Source: Thereva unica (taxonomy: Eukaryota > Arthropoda > Insecta > Diptera > Therevidae). Taken from it: a stretch of 64,000 bases of DNA. Made by a program: the position numbers and the translations under genes. Of the stretch, positions 33,182 through 42,681 are shown in pieces. The stretch is from the NCBI GenBank assembly GCA_949987705.1, contig OX465283.1:95715813-95779812 (forward strand), in the 5' to 3' direction. Positions within the stretch are counted from its first letter, which is position 1. Each line of letters opens with the position of its first letter. A model generated the notes under the pieces. That model saw nothing but the letters and a program-made list of their open reading frames with translations. It was not told the DNA's origin and ran no database searches.

Positions 33182-33250
33182 GTAAGTTCCCTGGTAGATT
33201 TTCGTATTTATATTTATTTACAAAAAAAAATTTTTCTATCTTGTTTTCAG
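33182..33250 (+). other. predicted intron in the 5' UTR of the antisense gene
   Basis: A strong donor GAG/GTAAGT at 33181-33187 and an acceptor TTGTTTTCAG ending at 33250 define a 69-base AT-rich intron with a pyrimidine-rich 3' end. This length is typical of short insect introns. The ATG of the antisense ORF follows eight bases after the acceptor. It is a prediction from sequence only. Confidence 0.6.
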
Positions 33251-33257
33251 TTATTCA

Positions 33258-33884
33258 ATGGAAAGATCTTTGTATGAGGAGGCGCACCACCAACGGGAGT
33301 TGGCCCGGGTGCTGAAGGAGAAGGCGAAGTTGGATCAAGAGGAGGCCTTCCACCGGGCTTCGTTGGCCCGGGCTCAAAAGGACTTGGCCAGGATGAGACG
33401 CCGTGCCCTCCGTGAACGGGGGGGGGGGCAAAACGCTTCGCGTATGGTGGCTTTTGGGAGGCCCGTGCGGGGCGGTGGCGCGTCTTCTTCTTGTTCCGGG
33501 CCCCGCGCTCCCCGGACCATGGGTCCCTGGGACCCCGTGGCTGACTTTACTAGGAGGAGGGCGGCGAATACTCCCTTGTACCCTCCTGACTTGTCGGATG
33601 ACGACTCTGGCGGTTTCGATGATTGGACTGGTGGTTCTGTTCGAGAGGAGAGCGCTCCCCGCCATGTGGGGCCCTGGAACCCCATTGCTGACGCCCTTGC
33701 TTCGATGAGGGCTTTGGAGGTCGACTCGTCCAGGACCGGGGAGGCCAGTAGCATCTCTATAGGCGAGAACCCTCCCCGGACCGGGGAGGGCAGCGGGTGC
33801 AACACCACTGTGGAGGACCCGGAGGAATATTTGACCGGCCAGTCCCACAACTCCTCCACCCCGGACAATCTTGACTTGGATTAA
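33258..33884 (+). CDS. antisense ORF of the endogenous retrovirus, unknown function
   Basis: A 208-codon ORF lies on the strand opposite gag, pol and env, between env and the 3' LTR. I recognise no homologue. The N-terminal 55 residues are highly charged and predicted helical (EEAHHQRELARVLKEKAK, RAQKDLARMRRR). The middle and C-terminal parts are Gly, Ser, Pro and Asp rich and contain two related motifs, GPWDPVADF and GPWNPIADA, about 47 residues apart. There is no signal peptide or membrane segment. The ATG follows a predicted intron, and the stop precedes an AATAAA by 40 bases. The region is GC rich and two minus-strand frames are also open, so coding status is likely but unproven. The position recalls antisense genes of some retroviruses, by analogy only. 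Confidence 0.55.
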   Translation: MERSLYEEAHHQRELARVLKEKAKLDQEEAFHRASLARAQKDLARMRRRALRERGGGQNASRMVAFGRPVRGGGASSSCSGPRAPRTMGPWDPVADFTRRRAANTPLYPPDLSDDDSGGFDDWTGGSVREESAPRHVGPWNPIADALASMRALEVDSSRTGEASSISIGENPPRTGEGSGCNTTVEDPEEYLTGQSHNSSTPDNLDLD

Positions 33885-33924
33885 GTCCGGGGATGGATAG
33901 AATACCCAAAAATGTATGGTATTA

Positions 33925-33930
33925 AATAAA
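33925..33930 (+). terminator. polyadenylation signal of the antisense gene
   Basis: AATAAA lies 40 bases after the TAA of the antisense ORF and is followed by T-rich sequence. This is a normal distance for a 3' UTR end. Confidence 0.55.
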
Positions 33931-34385
33931 GAGAATTTTTTGGAAATTTTTTTTTTTATTTTGTAGTTTTTTTTTTTTGTGTAATTTTTCAGCTTGTCTA
34001 GGGGCGCCTGGGGGTTCTTGCTTTCAGGGTGTTTGTTTTCAGGGCTTCACGACGCTTAGGAGGGGGAGATTTTTTAGGTAAGTATTGTGGTACCGCCGGT
34101 GGGGCGCGTGGTAGTTGGGAGGGGGGGGGCTGTTTGTCCCTCTCATTTTCTTTTTTATCTATTTTACTGGGAGATTTCCTAGGGGTTTTGGAGGGTGGCT
34201 GTTTGCCCCCCCCCCCCTTTTTGTCTTCATATGGCTATTTCGCGAGGTATCCCTGTGTATCAGGAATTTTGTTTATTTTTCATCGGGCATGGTGGTTAGG
34301 TAATTATTGTGGTCCCGCCGCGGTGCGTGCGGTAAAGGGTTGGTTGGGTGCCATAGGTGGTACGTTACGGGGCCTATCCCGTAGC
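33931..34385. other. retroviral non-coding region downstream of env
   Basis: Long T and G runs and a C13 run are present. An imperfect duplication of about 40 bases (TAGGTAAGTATTGTGG near 34076 and TAGGTAATTATTGTGG near 34298) is spaced by about 222 bases. No gene on either strand is supported. Confidence 0.6.
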
Positions 34386-36254
34386 TTATACTAATTGCAT
34401 GGAAGAGGTCCTGGGTAAGGTGTGTGAGCGCCTAAGCGGCCTGGGTTCGGAGGGTTCTGCCGATTGCATTGGGACCCCTACTGGAGCCATTTGGTCCTCG
34501 GAGGTGGTTCTCTCATCCGGAGGACTTGCATTTCCGGACCTTCTGGTACATGCAGAACGGGCCATAGCCGCTAGTAACGGTATGCTTTTGTAGCATGTAT
34601 ACCCTATGAGTACCAGTAAAAGGGTGCCACTGAGCGAGATGGCCGCTGTGGATTGGGTGTGAGTGCGTTCCCATGTTAGGTGATTCAACTGCGAGTAGAT
34701 ATCTTGCAGGGGCCTTGTGCCTTCCTGAATAATTTTGTTCGTATCGTCACCTGTGAGTAATTTTATGGGTTCGCCGGGAGATGAGAATGTTGGCCCTGTC
34801 CTTTTGGCGGATTCAGCTATATTTAATGTGTCTATTGCCGGGAAGTATGGTGGTTCTAGTATTTGGGTGGTTCGCGTTGAATGCCCGTTGTACATAAGGA
34901 TCTTGTCTTCCACTTGTACTTGGCACGGTTGATTAACCCTTAGTATTCCGTGCTTGCCGATTCTTATTGTATGATTAATTTTATCACACGAGATGCGGAA
35001 CATCTTAGGTGTACTTAATGAATATAACCACGTGTTCGTTTGTGCCAACTTTGTTATTATATTTTGGGGATTGTCATTGGCTCTTATGGGGCAATCCACC
35101 TTTTCCCTTAGGGGGTTGTAGAGGAGCTTTATAATACATTCCTTTGTATTGGTAGAAAGTACAATAGGGACCTTTAAAAGTCCTATGAAGGTGTTGGTCT
35201 TTAGGTTCCCCGTGGCTCGTTGTAGGGCTTTTGCCTCTTGGGGGTGGAAGAGTATGAACTTTTCGGCCTTGAACTCGGAGGCGACATGTGAGTATGGAAT
35301 GTCGGGAATCAATGAGTGCCCTTCCGCAGTATTTAGCGGGAAGACTGTGACTTGAGGGTATTGCATTTTGGGTAAATTAAAAATTGGTAGGGTTATTTTT
35401 ATTACCAGTTTGTCCTGAATGAGGAGTGATCGTAGCTGTGTAACCTGAGGCAAGAGTGGGGTGCATTCTTCGCATTCCGGGTTCGTTTTGGAGTAAATTT
35501 TTGACAGTGTACCGGGCGAGATTAGAAGGGGGTGGATTTTGTTGTCTGCACTCGCAAGGATTATATCGAGGAGCGCTTGTTGTCTGGTTTCTATTTCGGA
35601 CACCTGCATTAGTAGGTCCGTAACTATCCCTTGCCTTAGTAGGGTATTATATAGGCCCTCGGTCGCGTTCTGCAGTTTCCCCATCTGCTGAGTTATTTGA
35701 TCTTGCCGATCTACAAGCACGATTAACGGTTTTTGAATATCCCGCAGGGTATTGTTTACTACTGTGATCTGTCGTTTTTCGAGTTCTACTAAAGCTTTCT
35801 CGTTACTTTCTAACTCACTTAATCTACTATAAATTTCCTGGGAGTCGTCCGTGTCCATGGTCCCGAACAGGTAATGTAATGCATGTCCAATGCCGTCGAA
35901 TAGTGACCTTTTAGGTCGGCTTCTAGGTACCAGTTCCCGTATCGTTTTGGTACGGTCCTTAATATGGGTGATAATCGAGTGAATGTGTTTCTGTTGGGCC
36001 GCGCAGAGTACGGTGGAGTCGCTGGAACATAATTGATGGACCAGCTTCTCGGCTTGTTCCGTTAATTCAGTGTGCACCTCCAACTCGTGTAGGTCGAGTT
36101 CAGTTATCACCTTCCATGTCTGATGATATAGCCACACTTCTCCCACGTGTTCGATGAGGACTCCCGTAGCCTTGATTGGGGTGAATGTATACGGCATGGG
36201 TCCGAGCTCGCTCGTGGCCATTTGTATAAGTAGTAGTACAATTAGCGTCCGCAT
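34386..36254 (-). CDS. env: envelope glycoprotein of the endogenous retrovirus (baculovirus-F-like)
   Basis: A 622-codon frame is open from the ATG at 36252-36254. The N-terminus is a signal peptide (TLIVLLLIQMATS). Near residue 115 a basic site RPKR is followed by SLFDGIGHALHYLFG, the layout of a furin-cleaved class I-type fusion protein as in baculovirus F and errantivirus Env. A long helical region follows. A C-terminal membrane segment (LSGTLLLVLIGYTCY) is followed by a tail of roughly 60 residues. N-glycosylation sites are present. It would mediate cell entry by membrane fusion. I see no stop or frameshift. Expression probably needs a spliced RNA, because an acceptor lies directly upstream. 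Confidence 0.88.
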   Translation of the reverse strand: MRTLIVLLLIQMATSELGPMPYTFTPIKATGVLIEHVGEVWLYHQTWKVITELDLHELEVHTELTEQAEKLVHQLCSSDSTVLCAAQQKHIHSIITHIKDRTKTIRELVPRSRPKRSLFDGIGHALHYLFGTMDTDDSQEIYSRLSELESNEKALVELEKRQITVVNNTLRDIQKPLIVLVDRQDQITQQMGKLQNATEGLYNTLLRQGIVTDLLMQVSEIETRQQALLDIILASADNKIHPLLISPGTLSKIYSKTNPECEECTPLLPQVTQLRSLLIQDKLVIKITLPIFNLPKMQYPQVTVFPLNTAEGHSLIPDIPYSHVASEFKAEKFILFHPQEAKALQRATGNLKTNTFIGLLKVPIVLSTNTKECIIKLLYNPLREKVDCPIRANDNPQNIITKLAQTNTWLYSLSTPKMFRISCDKINHTIRIGKHGILRVNQPCQVQVEDKILMYNGHSTRTTQILEPPYFPAIDTLNIAESAKRTGPTFSSPGEPIKLLTGDDTNKIIQEGTRPLQDIYSQLNHLTWERTHTQSTAAISLSGTLLLVLIGYTCYKSIPLLAAMARSACTRRSGNASPPDERTTSEDQMAPVGVPMQSAEPSEPRPLRRSHTLPRTSSMQLV

Positions 36255-36260
36255 GGTGCG

Positions 36261-36280
36261 CTGCAATTAAATTATAAATA
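36261..36280 (-). promoter_or_regulatory. predicted splice acceptor for env mRNA
   Basis: On the minus strand TTTATAATTTAATTGCAG lies six bases before the env ATG, between the pol stop and env. It has the polypyrimidine/AT tract and AG of an acceptor. A donor in the leader was not identified with confidence. Confidence 0.6.
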
Positions 36281-36296
36281 GGAGATTAGTTTTGGC

Positions 36297-39200
36297 TTAA
36301 AGTTGGGTTTTATTTTCATAAAACGGTTCCAAGCGGTTATTATGAACGGTGACCAATCTCCTATTTATTTTGATGGTAGTGTTTACAGCGCTTGGGACCG
36401 AAACTACTGTATAGGGCCCGACCCAGATTTGGGATAATTTATGCTTCCGAGCTTCGTTACGTAGGAGGACTTTGTCTCCTACGTGGAGTGTGAGTGGGCG
36501 TACGTTCCCATCATAATATGCCTTGGAGCGGTTCTTGCTGGCAAGTAGGTTCTTGCGGGCTAGGGCATAGGACTTTTGCAACTTATATCGGAGTTGATGG
36601 TAATAACTCTCGTGGTTGTAAAGTGGCTCCGGGTTGCGTTTAAGGTTGGACGGGACGTCGGCAATGAAACCATATAGGCAGTCCATGGGGGTAAGTTTGG
36701 TCCCCTCGTGTACGCTATTATTGTACACGAACGCTGCCGTGCGCAGAAACTGATCCCAATTGTTTGGGCTCTCATCTACTATGGTACGTAGGTACTCGAT
36801 CAGAGGTCTATGAGCTCGTTCTAGCGCGCCATTGGATTGTGGGTGGTAGGCTGAGGTCTGAAGTTTTTTAACTTTTAAGAGCCTACACACGCCCTTGAAG
36901 AGGTCACTCAGGAAATTTGATCCCTGGTCGGTGACTATTTGTTTGGGTATGCGATAGCGCGTGACGATTTCGTCGAAGAAAATTTGTGCTATCGTTTGGG
37001 CTTCCCCATTGGGAATGGCATACCAGTCGACGAATTTTGTCAGGTTATCCTGGAAGGTTAGGATGTATTTATTTCCGGAATGGGTTTCTTCCAGGGGACC
37101 TACTACGTCTAAATAGACTTTTTCGAAGGGCTTTTCTGCTATGTCTGTAATAACCATGGGCATTCGGAATTGTCTAGAGGCCTTCATGGTTTGACATTTC
37201 TTGCACCTTCTTATGTAGCGGGTGATATCGCGAAACATGTGTCTCCACCAATATTTCCGCCGTACACGATTATATGTCTTAACGACTCCCTGGTGTCCGC
37301 CGAAAGGGGAGTCGTGGTAGTCTTTCAGTATTGTAGTGATTTCTTCGGGACTTGTTATCACTTCAACTTTCCTTCGTAGCTCGCTGGAGCTATCCTTGGA
37401 GGCTTCGACGGGTTGGGGAATTTCCGTTCCCAAGTCTATTTCTTTAGGCCCTTCGTCGATATTGGGGGCTTCTGCAGTTGGAACGAGTTCGTCCTTTTCC
37501 TCGTCCTGCATTTTTTGTGTCTGTGCCCTAGTGACCGCGTTGCATTGTTTCGGTCGTTCACTAGGAGGCAATGTATTCCCGTTTCTCTCGGGTGATATAG
37601 TTAGGGGTTCACCGGGTTGGTGAATTAGAGCTTCCACCGTGAAGGTATTGGGCTCTTCTGCTCTTTGGGGAATCCGGCTGAGAGCATCAGCATTCGTATT
37701 GTATTTACCCGGTTTATACTCAATTTGGTAATCGTATTCGGACAGTTTATGGTGAAACCTAACGAGTCGAGTTGTGGGGTCCTTGACGTTGAAGACTCCC
37801 TTGAGGGGTTTATGGTCGGTATAGACCGTAAACTTTCGACCCATTAAGTAACACCTGAAGTTTTTAACAGCCCATACTATGGCTAGCAACTCTTTTTCGA
37901 CGGTGGAGTAATTACGCTCCGCCTTGTTTAGAGTGCGACTTGCATAAGCTATGGGCTGGTCTTGACCTACGATTCCTTGAGAGAGCACTGCTCCGAGTGC
38001 CTCACTGCTGGCGTCCGTTGTTAGATTGAACGGTTTTTCGAAATCAGGGTATATCAGCAGTGGTGGGGAGACTAAAGAACGCTTCACCGTTTGAAATGCT
38101 TCCTCGCATTTTGGCGTCCATGAAAATTTCACGCCCTTTCTTAGCAAATTGGTTAGGGGGCGTACGATCTTAGAAAATTCTGGGATGAATTTTCTATAGT
38201 AGTTGGCAAGGCCCAAGAAGGACTGGACTTGCCTGACGGTACGGGGCGCCCCGGCGTTTTGGACACACTCCGTTTTTCTGGGGTCTGGTAGGGCTCCCTT
38301 TTCAGAGCATACATGACCCAGGTAGACTACTTCCTTTTTCAAAAATTGGCATTTCTCCGGTTGCAATTTGAGGTTGTTTTCCCTCAACCGGTCGAATATG
38401 CGTCGTAGTTTGGAATTATGGTCCTCAAGGTTCTTACCATAGATGACTATGTCATCTAGGTAGACGAAGCATTCGAGGCCTTGTAGACCAGTAAGGACAT
38501 AATTCATTAGTCGCTGAAACGTAGCCGGGGCACCTTTTAACCCGAACGGCATACGTTTGAACTCATAATGGCCATAGTTCGTGCTAAAGGCCGTCTTGGG
38601 GCGATCCTGTGGTTCCACTAGTACCTGGTGGTAACCACTGGCCAAGTCGAGGGTAGAGAAGTATCTCGAGTGACCGAGCTGGTCTAGGATGTCCTCGATT
38701 CTTGGTAAGGGATACGCATCACCTATTGTCTTTTCATTAATTTTGCGGAAATCCACAACTACGCGCCATTTTTTCTCACCGTCGGGGCCCGGTTTTTTCG
38801 GTACCACTAGGAGGGGTGAGTTCCAAGGACTTTTGCTGGGTTGAACAATATCGTTGTCCAACATCTCTTTCAATTGGTCATTTATGACTTGCCTTTGCGT
38901 TTCGGGCAATCTATACATTTTTTGGTTAATAAATTGGTCGTAGACCATGGGGATCTCATGTCGTAGAGCTTCCGTGTAGGTTAGCTTGTCCCCTTTTAAA
39001 TGGAATATGTCGGCATATTCGTAACAAAGATCCCGTATGGACCGCTTCTCGTCGGCCGTTAGAGGGTGGTCGAGGCTGAGTTCCTCGTCTAGCTGTTTGA
39101 AGCGCGTTTCACGCTCAAGGTCCGGGAATATGTATCGTAGATGACGGATGGAATCGGTTTCCTTTTCATTCTTTCCCAACTTCACTTTTGCCCTTTTTCC

Positions 39201-40319
39201 CTGGGATATACCTTGCGGGATTGCACCATTATTGGGTATACTTTGGAGTCTTGCGTTAGATGGCGATGGAGTACTGGCGTTCCTGAGACCGTCTGGTTCA
39301 GAGCCTGTAAGATACTCACATGCGTCATTAGCATTCGTTGGAGACTTAGGGTTGTTGTTCGAGGCTAAGTGAATAGTCGTGTAGTCTTTGATTGGGACGA
39401 GCGTAAGGGATAGGCTCGTCAGGACTACTGGTTGGGTGTTAACGTTGATGAGACCAACATACACTGTTTTTGTTCCAGCTGGCAAGAGGGAATTGGCGAG
39501 GAATACTCCTTCGCTCGGCTCGTAAGATTCACAGAGCATTTCCTCCTCTAATCTTAGGGGAATGGGGACCACCATTTGAGACCGGCTTGGTAGGCGAATG
39601 GATTTCTCCAATGCCACGTTATATTTGCCTGAATTGGCCTCATAGTCGTTGGAGTTGTTTTCCAACCTTGAACCATCTAGAGATAGGCAGCTGGTATTCC
39701 TCTCTGAGGCTACCTGGGAGACACCACCGGGGTTTATCTCGGCTACTACGAGTTGAGATTCCCTAGTTTGGGTTTGCTCCTGCTGCTCTCTAGTGTTTGA
39801 CTTGGCGGATCCATTGCGTAATGGAATTGCAATTTCTACTGGGTTGATTTCCGTGCGAGGAAATCGCAGTGTTTGGTTTGGGCCTTCGACGTTACAGTTT
39901 TTGGAAAGAAAGTCGTTTCCTAACAGACCATCGTTAGGGATTTCTTGTGTATTTTTCACAATTTGGAAGGTGCATGGGAGGGGGGTGTTTAGAATGATGT
40001 TCCCCTGACAGCTCCCTAATGTTTGTCCTTGGCCGTATGGCGTTTGTAGTGTGCATTTTTTAGTGGGATCTGGTAGGTTAGGGTCCTTTAGTTTTTTATG
40101 TTTTAATATACTGACCTCAGCGCCGGTGTCCACTGCTAGGTCAGCTTTGTCGTTAAGGCTTATGTCTAGAGGAAGAGTGACGAGTGGAACACTTGGTTTG
40201 GGCGCATGAGGCCCCCCTTTAGTACTATTTTGAGGGTTTATTGTCGGGCCGGGGTTTCTTGGTCCGACTGCGGGGAGTTTCCCGCTTGTTGTGATTCCCA
40301 GCGCTGTCTTTGATGACAA
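36297..40319 (-). CDS. pol: pol polyprotein of the endogenous retrovirus
   Basis: The open frame has 1,340 codons, in the -1 frame relative to gag with an 82-base overlap. Order: protease LAVDTGAEVSILK; RT with VVDFRKINEKT, MPFGLKGAPATFQ and YLDDIVIYG; RNase H with TDASSEALGAVLSQG and VEKELLAIVWAV; integrase with a zinc-binding segment (HDSPFGGHQG...CKKC) and a core DVVGPLEETHSG, VTDQGSNFLS and NGALERAHRP for D, D and E. A C-terminal domain with DKVLLRNEARKHKL follows. No inactivating change is visible. The lineage is Ty3/gypsy, and the env gene places it with errantivirus-like elements. Confidence 0.93.
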   Translation of the reverse strand: MSSKTALGITTSGKLPAVGPRNPGPTINPQNSTKGGPHAPKPSVPLVTLPLDISLNDKADLAVDTGAEVSILKHKKLKDPNLPDPTKKCTLQTPYGQGQTLGSCQGNIILNTPLPCTFQIVKNTQEIPNDGLLGNDFLSKNCNVEGPNQTLRFPRTEINPVEIAIPLRNGSAKSNTREQQEQTQTRESQLVVAEINPGGVSQVASERNTSCLSLDGSRLENNSNDYEANSGKYNVALEKSIRLPSRSQMVVPIPLRLEEEMLCESYEPSEGVFLANSLLPAGTKTVYVGLINVNTQPVVLTSLSLTLVPIKDYTTIHLASNNNPKSPTNANDACEYLTGSEPDGLRNASTPSPSNARLQSIPNNGAIPQGISQGKRAKVKLGKNEKETDSIRHLRYIFPDLERETRFKQLDEELSLDHPLTADEKRSIRDLCYEYADIFHLKGDKLTYTEALRHEIPMVYDQFINQKMYRLPETQRQVINDQLKEMLDNDIVQPSKSPWNSPLLVVPKKPGPDGEKKWRVVVDFRKINEKTIGDAYPLPRIEDILDQLGHSRYFSTLDLASGYHQVLVEPQDRPKTAFSTNYGHYEFKRMPFGLKGAPATFQRLMNYVLTGLQGLECFVYLDDIVIYGKNLEDHNSKLRRIFDRLRENNLKLQPEKCQFLKKEVVYLGHVCSEKGALPDPRKTECVQNAGAPRTVRQVQSFLGLANYYRKFIPEFSKIVRPLTNLLRKGVKFSWTPKCEEAFQTVKRSLVSPPLLIYPDFEKPFNLTTDASSEALGAVLSQGIVGQDQPIAYASRTLNKAERNYSTVEKELLAIVWAVKNFRCYLMGRKFTVYTDHKPLKGVFNVKDPTTRLVRFHHKLSEYDYQIEYKPGKYNTNADALSRIPQRAEEPNTFTVEALIHQPGEPLTISPERNGNTLPPSERPKQCNAVTRAQTQKMQDEEKDELVPTAEAPNIDEGPKEIDLGTEIPQPVEASKDSSSELRRKVEVITSPEEITTILKDYHDSPFGGHQGVVKTYNRVRRKYWWRHMFRDITRYIRRCKKCQTMKASRQFRMPMVITDIAEKPFEKVYLDVVGPLEETHSGNKYILTFQDNLTKFVDWYAIPNGEAQTIAQIFFDEIVTRYRIPKQIVTDQGSNFLSDLFKGVCRLLKVKKLQTSAYHPQSNGALERAHRPLIEYLRTIVDESPNNWDQFLRTAAFVYNNSVHEGTKLTPMDCLYGFIADVPSNLKRNPEPLYNHESYYHQLRYKLQKSYALARKNLLASKNRSKAYYDGNVRPLTLHVGDKVLLRNEARKHKLSQIWVGPYTVVSVPSAVNTTIKINRRLVTVHNNRLEPFYENKTQL

Positions 40320-40576
40320 TCGTCTACTTGGTGACCACGTCTGTGGCAGAAATCACATCTATATCTAATATTAAACACTGACCTTGTGTTATTGGTTGCC
40401 TGTTGACGGTTATTGGGTTGGTTGGTTCCATTATTCATGAGTCGGTTGTTTGGTTGTCTATTATTATTCTGGTTAGGGGGTTGTTGGTCGGAATAGCGAT
40501 AATTACCCATAGGTTGTGACCGCGGGTCTGGGTAACGGTTGTTACCTTGGAACTGAGACCGTTGGTTGGAGTAGCG

Positions 40577-40607
<31 letters not shown>

Positions 40608-42406
40608 GAAGGCCCCTGGTTTTGGTAGCGATTATTATTATTATTATTAAACGACGGCCCCTGGTTCTGGTAACGATTGTTATTGTATGAGGACCTTGTG
40701 GGTTCTATTGGTCGGGGGCAGTCCCTCGCGTCGTGCGAGTTGGACCGGCAGATTATGCAGAAGGGCGTGTTTTTACGTTTTAAACAGTCTGCATAAGTAT
40801 GCCCTCTGTTTCTGCAGTAGCTACAGGTGATGTTTAAGGGTTTATTTTCATTATTTGGAACGGGGCTTTCAGTTGTTACTTGGTTGGCGCTTTGTAGTGG
40901 CGCCGGCGGTATTGTTTGTATTGTGTTTGCTGGGTTTGTGGGTGGGGCGTATGTTGTGTACATTACCTGTGGGCTTATCGGGCTCTGGAGTGCTGTTTGC
41001 GGCGTTGTTGGTGTTGGCGGGGCGGTATACTGAGTGTTTGTACTGGGCGTATGTGTTGGGGCTGTTTGATAGATATTTTCCGTCATATAGGTAGGGACTG
41101 GTTGTCCATAAGGGTTATATGCCGGTTGAGGCACTGTCATTTGATAGGAGGAATACATAGAATTTTGTTGCAGCTTCTCCATATCTAGTGCCTTTTGGGT
41201 TAGGCTGTCAAGTGTATCCTCTCCCAGAGTTAGTAGGTACTGGCAGAGGTGGGGGTTTGTAACCCCACTCCGCAGGGCATTTTTAGCGAAATCTTGCAGT
41301 TGGGCCTTTACGGCCGGTGCTGCCATCGCACCATATTTAGTGGTGGCCGCCTCTTCGCATAGTGACAACTGCTGTTTGATCCTAGTAGTATAGGCCGTGA
41401 GCGGCTCTAAGGGGAACTGGCGTAATTGAATTAATCTATTAACCAGTTCTTGATATGTTTCCCTGGGAAGATAAGTCCTGTTTAGGAGGTTTTCTGCCTC
41501 CTCAAAAGTGGCGGGTTGGGAGGAGGCAATCAGTTGATAGGCCTCTCCCCGAAGCCTAGTTGGATAAATTTGAATGAAGGCGGCCTTTTCTTGTTCTGTC
41601 AGGCACTGTAGTACCCGACGGCAACAGCCTAGGAACATTTGTAGTTCAGTTGCCATCGTCGGATTTTGGCCGCCAGAGAATAGAGGGACTAGTTGGGCCG
41701 TTAATTTGGCGACTTTAATATATTCGTCGGCCATGGCTGTATGGGATTCTTTTTGTAGTAAAGATTTAACAAGACGACTGTCTTGAAAGGTCGCCTCCTC
41801 TTCCTCTAGGAGGGACAAGGATCGGGTTGAGAGATCGACCCAATCCGCGAGTAGATCTATGGGCGCGTAATCGGGCTCAGGCGGTTCTGTGTTATCTTTA
41901 CTTTCACAATGGTCCCTATCTTCTATGCTAACCGTATCTACTACCTCAAGGGGGCGTGGGAGACTATGTTTGAAATTGAGGAGGTCCTGTTTAAATTTTA
42001 GGGCCTCCTCTTTGAATGCTTCGACTTTAGCCTTTCTTTCTAGGCTGGCCCTTTGGATTTGTTTATCCACGGCCTCAAAATGTACTATATTAAATTTTCC
42101 TGTCTCCTGCGCCCGCTTAAGTATGTATTCTAATCTTGAAGTTAAACCTACTTGTTTCTCTCCTTCTCCTAGGATTGTCCCACTTCGGAGACGTCTGGGG
42201 GATGTTTGGGGTGTTTCTGATGGTGTTGATTGATGTGCAGAAAGTGGTGTTGAAGTCCCTCGCTGAGTGACCTGGCAGGATGCTGGGGTGTCGGTGGCTC
42301 CTGATGAAGTAGAGGGGCCTGGTGTGGTTAAGTCCCTCGATGGTTGGTGGTCCCTCGGAGGGGGAGTTTCAGTTTTGCTCGTGTCCCCTGGTTGGCCCTC
42401 GGACAT
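40238..42406 (-). CDS. gag: gag polyprotein of the endogenous retrovirus
   Basis: A 722-residue ORF starts from the ATG at 42404-42406. The N-terminal 130 residues are Ser/Thr/Pro rich. A helical segment and a Gag capsid-like region follow (LTAYTTRIKQQLSLCEEA, LRSGVTNPHLCQYLL). The C-terminal third holds three CCHC knuckles: CSYCRNRGHTYADC, CIICRSNSHDARDC and CDFCHRRGHQVDDC. Between the second and third knuckle lie long Asn/Gln tracts encoded partly by an ATT/AAT microsatellite (near 40579-40648). The protein would assemble particles and bind genomic RNA. Confidence 0.9.
40243..40283 (-). promoter_or_regulatory. candidate -1 frameshift signal, retroviral gag-pol
   Basis: The heptamer GGGAAAC (40277-40283, minus strand) is phased gcG-GGA-AAC in gag, and slippage by -1 enters the pol frame. 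Eight bases downstream, GTCGG (40264-40268) can pair with CCGAC (40243-40247) to form a short stem with a 16-base loop. The gag stop follows the stem at once. Confidence 0.7.
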
Positions 42407-42661
42407 AGGGCGTCTCCTGGGCAGGGATGAAGCCCACTAAAAGTCCCGCGATGCTATTCAATGGGGGGTGAGCGCGTGCTCGCCTGGAGCAGAGGCACCG
42501 TGGTTGTACACCCCCGAGCGAAGATTCGTGGAGCATCTGGGATATTTTTATGCGCTGTAGTGGCAGACGCTAACACTGCCCCCAAGTCAGGCTCAGCCTT
42601 GGGTTGGAGGTCAAGGAGCCTAGACCAGCAGTATTAACGTTTTTACTATTTGCGCACCCAG

Positions 42662-42679
42662 ATCCTACCGGCTGCGCCA
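42662..42679 (-). promoter_or_regulatory. primer-binding site of the endogenous retrovirus
   Basis: On the minus strand TGGCGCAGCCGGTAGGAT starts two bases after the 5' LTR. The TGGCGCAG start resembles the tRNA-Ser type sites of insect gypsy elements such as 17.6 and 297, and that assignment is from memory of the family. A leader of about 255 bases separates it from gag. Confidence 0.8.
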
Positions 42680-42681
42680 AT

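Noticed and set aside
33255..33868. minus-strand ORFs opposite the antisense gene (197 and 164 codons)
   Set aside because: They lack start context, splice and poly(A) signals, and the GC-rich composition favours open frames; the plus-strand frame has all the gene signals.
39141..42233. plus-strand ORFs opposite retroviral gag and pol
   Set aside because: They are short, motif-free and antisense to clearly conserved coding sequence; unlike the 33258-33884 ORF they lack nearby splice and poly(A) signals.
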